Below, in pieces: positions 4,579-6,565 of a DNA stretch of 6,565 nucleotides. Origin of the DNA: Sphingobacteriaceae bacterium (GTDB lineage Bacteria; Bacteroidota; Bacteroidia; B-17B0; Aurantibacillaceae); assembly GCA_025360355.1 (NCBI GenBank), contig JANYCL010000111.1:1-6565 (forward strand), read 5' to 3'. The position numbers were made by a program, and so were the translations under genes. Within the stretch, counting starts at the first letter, position 1. Every line of letters begins with the position of its first letter. The notes under the pieces are model-generated. The model was not told the DNA's origin. It did not search any database and saw nothing but the letters and a program-made list of their open reading frames with translations.

Positions 4579-6565
4579 CTAAGTTTTCCTAAATGTTAAA
4601 TAAAATATAGTTCCTTCATTTTCATTGCTCTCGAACCAAATTTCGCCGCCAAAGGAAGTCATGATGTTTTTTACCATTGCTAAACCTAAACCGGTACCGG
4701 TTGATTTAGTTGTAAAATTTGGCGTGAATATTTTTTCTTTCATGCCGGCAGGAATTCCTTTACCATTATCTTTCACACTCACTAAATACGTATCCCCTTC
4801 TGCCTTTACCGTGATCTCAATATTTCCTGTTTTGTTTTCAGGAATGGCTTGAATCGCATTCTTTAGGATATTATTAAAAACACGTAAACATTGATTTTTA
4901 TCAGCTAAAACAGCACAAGAATCGGTTTGTAAATTAAATGTTATTTGGATCTCGTTCTTAAATAATTCGATCGTAGACTTGATCACTTCATTTAAATTAA
5001 CCTGTTCTAAATTTACTTTCGGCATTTTTGCAAAATTCGAAAATTCATTGGCAATATGCGCTAACGTGTCAATTTGTTCAATAATGGATGAAGAAACTTT
5101 CTTAAATTTATCTGCAATATCAACACCACCTTCGTTCACTACCTTTTGCAGATATTGTAAATTCAGTTTCATTGGTGTGAGCGGATTTTTAATTTCGTGC
5201 GCAACTTGTTTGGCCATTTCCTGCCATGCGCCTTCACGTTCTGATCTTGCTAAAAGAACAGCACTCTCTTCTAACTTCACCAACATTTGATTGTATTCGT
5301 TCACTAGTTTTCCGATCTCATCATTCGATTCCCACTCGATAGGTTCATTCTTTTTCCCCAATGAAATTTTAGCAAGTTGTTGTTGTACTATACGCAATGG
5401 TTTTGTTACATAGGTTGTGACAACTAATCCGGTAAATAAACTTATCAAAAACAAAACAACATATACATTTAGCAAAGTTGTAATGTAATCCGACAAACCT
5501 TCTTCAAGATCACTTTGTCTGGCAAAATAAGGAAGGTTCATATACCCAATGAAAACACCTGCGGAATTATACAAAGGCGTGTATAATGATAAATAATTTA
5601 AGATGCCGATCTTATCACGTGTATTAAAATTAGACGACCTTATTTTACTGAAATTAGTTATGGCAAGCGGATTAATTAATTTAGAACTTAAACCCGCATC
5701 GAATAATTGTGGTCGTGATGATGCAAATAAAAACCCCAGACTATTATATAAACTTATATCCGAATTAAATAATCCTGAGTATTTTTTCAAAACACCTTCA
5801 GCATATTCTTTCCCATTAACTTCGAGATTGTTTGCGTTGAATAAGGTAGGACTTAATTCGTTTCGTATTTGCGATGCTTTCTCAACTAATTGTTCAACAT
5901 GATCATCTTCCGATTTGTTCACAACCAATTTTACCGTAAAAATTCCAACCGCCAACAAAGCGAAAAATAAAATTGAAATGGTGAATACCTGTATTCTTCG
6001 GTCCAATGAAAACAACATTAATTTTTTATTCCGTACAGGATAAGAACCAAAAAGTATTATCAACCCTAATAATGAATAAAATAAAAAATAGTAAGAGTTA
6101 GTAGTGAAAAAATAATTAAAGTCTTTGACTTTTATACTTAGCACAATGCTTGTTTCTTTATCGGGACTCACAAAATAATGCTTAAAATCTTTTGTGTTTT
6201 TTAACGCTGTTGAATCGCCATTATACAATGGGTAATCACAGCGACCGTACACTGCAGATAATTTATTTTGTTTATAAACAGCATAAGAAATTTGCTTGTA
6301 TTGATTTTGTTTTTGTTGTCCTTTATCCAATAACAGATCCGGGAAACCTCCTGATTCTGCAAATTGTTTTGGCTCTAACTGAACATATAAAATATAAGGC
6401 GCTTTTCTTCCTTCCTGTTTATCGAATTCGATTTTACCGATGTATCGCGTTTTATCTTTCTGTGTATCCATGAAAAATAAATTTTCGCCAATTGTAGGGA
6501 TGCCGGAGACAACCTGGTCTTCAAAATATTCAATATTGTTATAGATCAGATCAGAATTTTTAAAA
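4579..6565 (-). CDS. NtrY-like membrane sensor histidine kinase, C-terminal ~660 residues (5' end beyond the right edge)
   Basis: The C-terminal part of a large sensor kinase that autophosphorylates on His in response to an envelope signal and passes phosphate to a response regulator. Numbering is from the Met at 6471, which is internal: 31 further open codons (ending NLFF before that Met) reach the edge. In order: an extracytoplasmic segment (to ~118), membrane helix ~120-143, a positive cytoplasmic loop (RNKKLMLFSLDRR), helix ~159-184, an extracytoplasmic sensor region ~185-328, helix ~331-354, and HAMP ~355-404. The dimerisation H-box follows, VAHEIKNPLTPMKL, with phospho-acceptor His425 (codon 5199-5197). 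The ATPase boxes are N-box (NNILKNAIQAI, Asn538), DNGKGIP (568-574), F-box (IFTPNFTTK, 581-589) and GTGLGLAM (592-599). All catalytic motifs are intact. HEIKNPLTPMKL is typical of NtrY-type kinases, and Bacteroidetes carry long kinases of this layout (~1,200 residues). No response-regulator gene is in view. A ~220-bp spacer separates it from the operon, so a shared function is not implied. Confidence 0.93.
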   Translation of the reverse strand, partial: FKNSDLIYNNIEYFEDQVVSGIPTIGENLFFMDTQKDKTRYIGKIEFDKQEGRKAPYILYVQLEPKQFAESGGFPDLLLDKGQQKQNQYKQISYAVYKQNKLSAVYGRCDYPLYNGDSTALKNTKDFKHYFVSPDKETSIVLSIKVKDFNYFFTTNSYYFLFYSLLGLIILFGSYPVRNKKLMLFSLDRRIQVFTISILFFALLAVGIFTVKLVVNKSEDDHVEQLVEKASQIRNELSPTLFNANNLEVNGKEYAEGVLKKYSGLFNSDISLYNSLGFLFASSRPQLFDAGLSSKLINPLAITNFSKIRSSNFNTRDKIGILNYLSLYTPLYNSAGVFIGYMNLPYFARQSDLEEGLSDYITTLLNVYVVLFLISLFTGLVVTTYVTKPLRIVQQQLAKISLGKKNEPIEWESNDEIGKLVNEYNQMLVKLEESAVLLARSEREGAWQEMAKQVAHEIKNPLTPMKLNLQYLQKVVNEGGVDIADKFKKVSSSIIEQIDTLAHIANEFSNFAKMPKVNLEQVNLNEVIKSTIELFKNEIQITFNLQTDSCAVLADKNQCLRVFNNILKNAIQAIPENKTGNIEITVKAEGDTYLVSVKDNGKGIPAGMKEKIFTPNFTTKSTGTGLGLAMVKNIMTSFGGEIWFESNENEGTIFYLTFRKT

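Noticed and set aside
4625..5902. Plus-strand open frames at 4625-4852, 4979-5290 and 5603-5902
   Set aside because: All are antisense to the sensor kinase coding region and cross its conserved boxes; their translations are low-complexity and match no family I know.
6192..6473. Plus-strand open frame of 93 codons near the right edge
   Set aside because: Antisense to the kinase's extracytoplasmic region; no ribosome-binding site, domain or credible membrane pattern.
1..6565. tRNA, rRNA, CRISPR array, insertion sequence or transposase
   Set aside because: Coding density is nearly complete on the minus strand and the only sizeable spacer (4355-4578) holds no cloverleaf, regular repeat array or transposase remnant.

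Overview
The window reads as chromosomal DNA of a member of the Bacteroidetes (Bacteroidota). The sequence is AT-rich (by eye, G+C in the mid-30s percent, not counted). Genes are packed with almost no gaps and lack strong Shine-Dalgarno sites. The one clear promoter motif fits the Bacteroidetes sigma factor (-7 element TAnnTTTG). The protein families also point there: a large NtrY-like sensor kinase and a flexirubin/aryl-polyene type set of ketosynthases. All real genes lie on the minus strand, so the window reads right to left in transcription order.

Right part (6565 to 4579): the C-terminal ~660 residues of a membrane sensor histidine kinase. The reading frame stays open to the window edge, so the Met at 6471 is internal and the gene is cut by the boundary. 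Middle (4578 to about 4355): a ~220-bp spacer holding a near-perfect 15-bp inverted repeat (4425-4439 / 4496-4510) and, closer to the next gene, a Bacteroidetes-type promoter.

Left part (4354 to 1): a compact gene train that is probably one operon. In order it holds a crotonase-fold enoyl-CoA hydratase; a complete beta-ketoacyl-ACP synthase (KS-A); a short ketosynthase-like protein with no recognisable nucleophile (chain-length-factor type); a dedicated acyl carrier protein; a second complete ketosynthase (KS-B); and the first 111 residues of a fourth ketosynthase-like protein that runs off the left edge. Gaps are 15, 2, 5, 0 and 0 bp. Both complete ketosynthases must start at TTG. ACP, KS-B and the fourth gene lie in one reading frame, separated only by single TAA codons.

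Working together (inference from family knowledge): a dedicated ACP, two catalytic ketosynthases, a chain-length-factor-like partner and another ketosynthase-like protein are the core of a type II polyketide / fatty-acid-like system. In Bacteroidetes this arrangement belongs to aryl-polyene or flexirubin pigment clusters. No dialkylresorcinol genes, ammonia lyase, acyltransferase, hot-dog dehydratase or exporter is visible here; they would have to lie beyond the left edge. The product is therefore an inference. The crotonase may be a dehydratase/hydratase recruited to the pathway, or an unrelated gene that happens to lead the operon.
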